Source: CALVXC01 sp036636255 (GTDB lineage Bacteria > Bacillota_I > Bacilli_A > RF39 > UBA660). From it: a stretch of 6,003 nt of DNA. Each line of letters starts with the position of its first letter. The first letter of the stretch is position 1. The position numbers and the translations under genes were made by a program. Under the pieces are notes generated by a model. It was not told where the DNA came from. It made no database searches and was given only the letters and a program-made list of their open reading frames with translations. Location of the stretch: NCBI GenBank assembly GCA_036636255.1, contig JAVWOV010000048.1:1-6003 (forward strand), given 5' to 3'. Of this stretch, positions 5,788 through 6,003 are shown one piece after another.

Positions 5788-5801
5788 ACACCTCTAGGTG
5801 T
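5788..5801 (+). terminator. Small hairpin downstream of the transposase relic
   Basis: ACACC (5788-5792) and GGTGT (5797-5801) form a 5-bp stem with a 4-nt loop, followed by TTTT. It lies 14 bases after the relic's final stop codon. It could be a weak terminator or part of the right end of the element. The short stem limits confidence. Confidence 0.3.
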
Positions 5802-5868
5802 TTTAAGTGTGGTCTAAGTTAACAAATTTTTATTTTCAAACTTTTTTATACAATTTATTAATTTAGTC

Positions 5869-5896
5869 TTGACTTATATATATTTGTCTATATTAT
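5869..5896 (+). promoter_or_regulatory. Vegetative-type promoter near the right end of the window
   Basis: TTGACT (5869-5874) and TATTAT (5891-5896) are separated by 16 bp, one mismatch each from consensus. Transcription would begin near 5903 and read rightwards into the candidate gene at 5968. The -10 lies in the TCTATATTAT repeat that may mark the right end of the insertion sequence. Confidence 0.5.
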
Positions 5897-5928
5897 TTTA
5901 TGAAAATGATTAATTAGTGTATGGGCAT

Positions 5929-5950
5929 AAAACTATTTGTTGAAAACTAT
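5929..5950 (+). repeat. 8-bp direct repeat in the leader of the right-end gene
   Basis: AAAACTAT occurs at 5929-5936 and again at 5943-5950, start-to-start distance 14 bp. The second copy continues into a small hairpin (ACTAT-GTCA-ATAGT, 5946-5959). The wider region is bracketed by TGGGCAT (5922-5928) and ATGTCCCA (5968-5975), an imperfect inverted repeat. This could be an operator, or the terminal region of another mobile element. Confidence 0.35.
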
Positions 5951-5967
5951 GTCAATAGTAAGCGATA

Positions 5968-6003
5968 ATGTCCCAAAAAAAATCAATCATTAGCATTAAT
6001 TTG
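5968..6003 (+). CDS. Possible start of a gene truncated by the window end
   Basis: An ATG at 5968 opens a frame that stays open for 12 codons to the window edge (MSQKKSIISINL). It lies about 65 nt downstream of the start expected from the promoter at 5869-5896. The ribosome-binding site is poor: AGTAAG is the best candidate. An earlier ATG at 5921 reaches a stop after 15 codons. The fragment is too short to assign a family. Confidence 0.25.
   Translation, partial: MSQKKSIISINL

Larger units (their letters stand above)
4531..5896 (+). mobile_element. Decayed IS110-family insertion sequence, ends uncertain
   Basis: The transposase relic at 4611-5773 belongs to the IS110 family (DEDD transposase/recombinase). 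These elements usually have no clear terminal inverted repeats and carry non-coding ends of one to a few hundred bases. I set provisional ends at a 10-bp exact direct repeat, TCTATATTAT, found at 4531-4540 and 5887-5896. The resulting size of about 1.37 kb fits the family. The repeat is short and AT-rich, so the ends are weak; the presence of an IS110 relic is firm. It lies directly upstream of the cotJ operon, pointing away from it. Confidence 0.45.

Noticed and set aside
1..6003. CRISPR array, tRNA or rRNA genes
   Set aside because: No regularly spaced repeats and no tRNA- or rRNA-like sequences were seen on either strand.

Overview
The window is very AT-rich. Its intact genes are typical of a low-GC, spore-forming member of the Firmicutes (Bacillota). 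TypA and Ddl look like Bacilli/Erysipelotrichia-type proteins, and a cotJ spore-coat operon is present. Tryptophan is encoded by TGG throughout and no intact gene contains an in-frame TGA, so the standard bacterial code applies despite the Mollicutes-like base composition. No finer taxonomic placement can be supported from the sequence.

Layout. Positions 1-139 hold two overlapping inverted repeats, probably the end of an upstream gene, followed by a strong vegetative promoter for typA. typA (140-1945, +) encodes the ribosome-associated GTPase TypA/BipA. It converges on ddl (1979-2959, -), a D-alanine--D-alanine ligase for peptidoglycan precursors, and the two share one bidirectional hairpin terminator. 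Divergent from ddl is a 67-residue zinc-ribbon protein (3188-3391, +). Its leader can form a 15-bp stem that buries the whole Shine-Dalgarno sequence; this is the most interesting regulatory signal in the window. A second bidirectional terminator, partly inside coding sequence, separates it from the convergent cotJ operon (4423 down to 3402, -). That operon has a gene that looks like a CotJA-CotJB fusion, followed by cotJC, a manganese-catalase-type spore coat protein with all five expected metal ligands. The stop codon of the first gene lies inside the Shine-Dalgarno of the second.

From about 4470 to 5900 lies a decayed IS110-family insertion sequence. Its transposase can be followed through three frames with several stops, and at least one catalytic acidic residue appears to be lost. 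Flanking non-coding stretches could hold the remains of its bridge-RNA region, but the ends are uncertain. The last 135 bases contain a consensus-like promoter, a short direct repeat and possibly the first 12 codons of a gene that runs off the window.

The genes are mainly independent units: translation/stress GTPase, cell-wall ligase, small zinc-ribbon protein, spore coat. Only cotJAB-cotJC is a clear operon. No complete new defence or mobile system is visible. The points most worth testing are the SD-sequestering leader, the CotJA-CotJB fusion and the relic IS110 element beside the cotJ promoter region.
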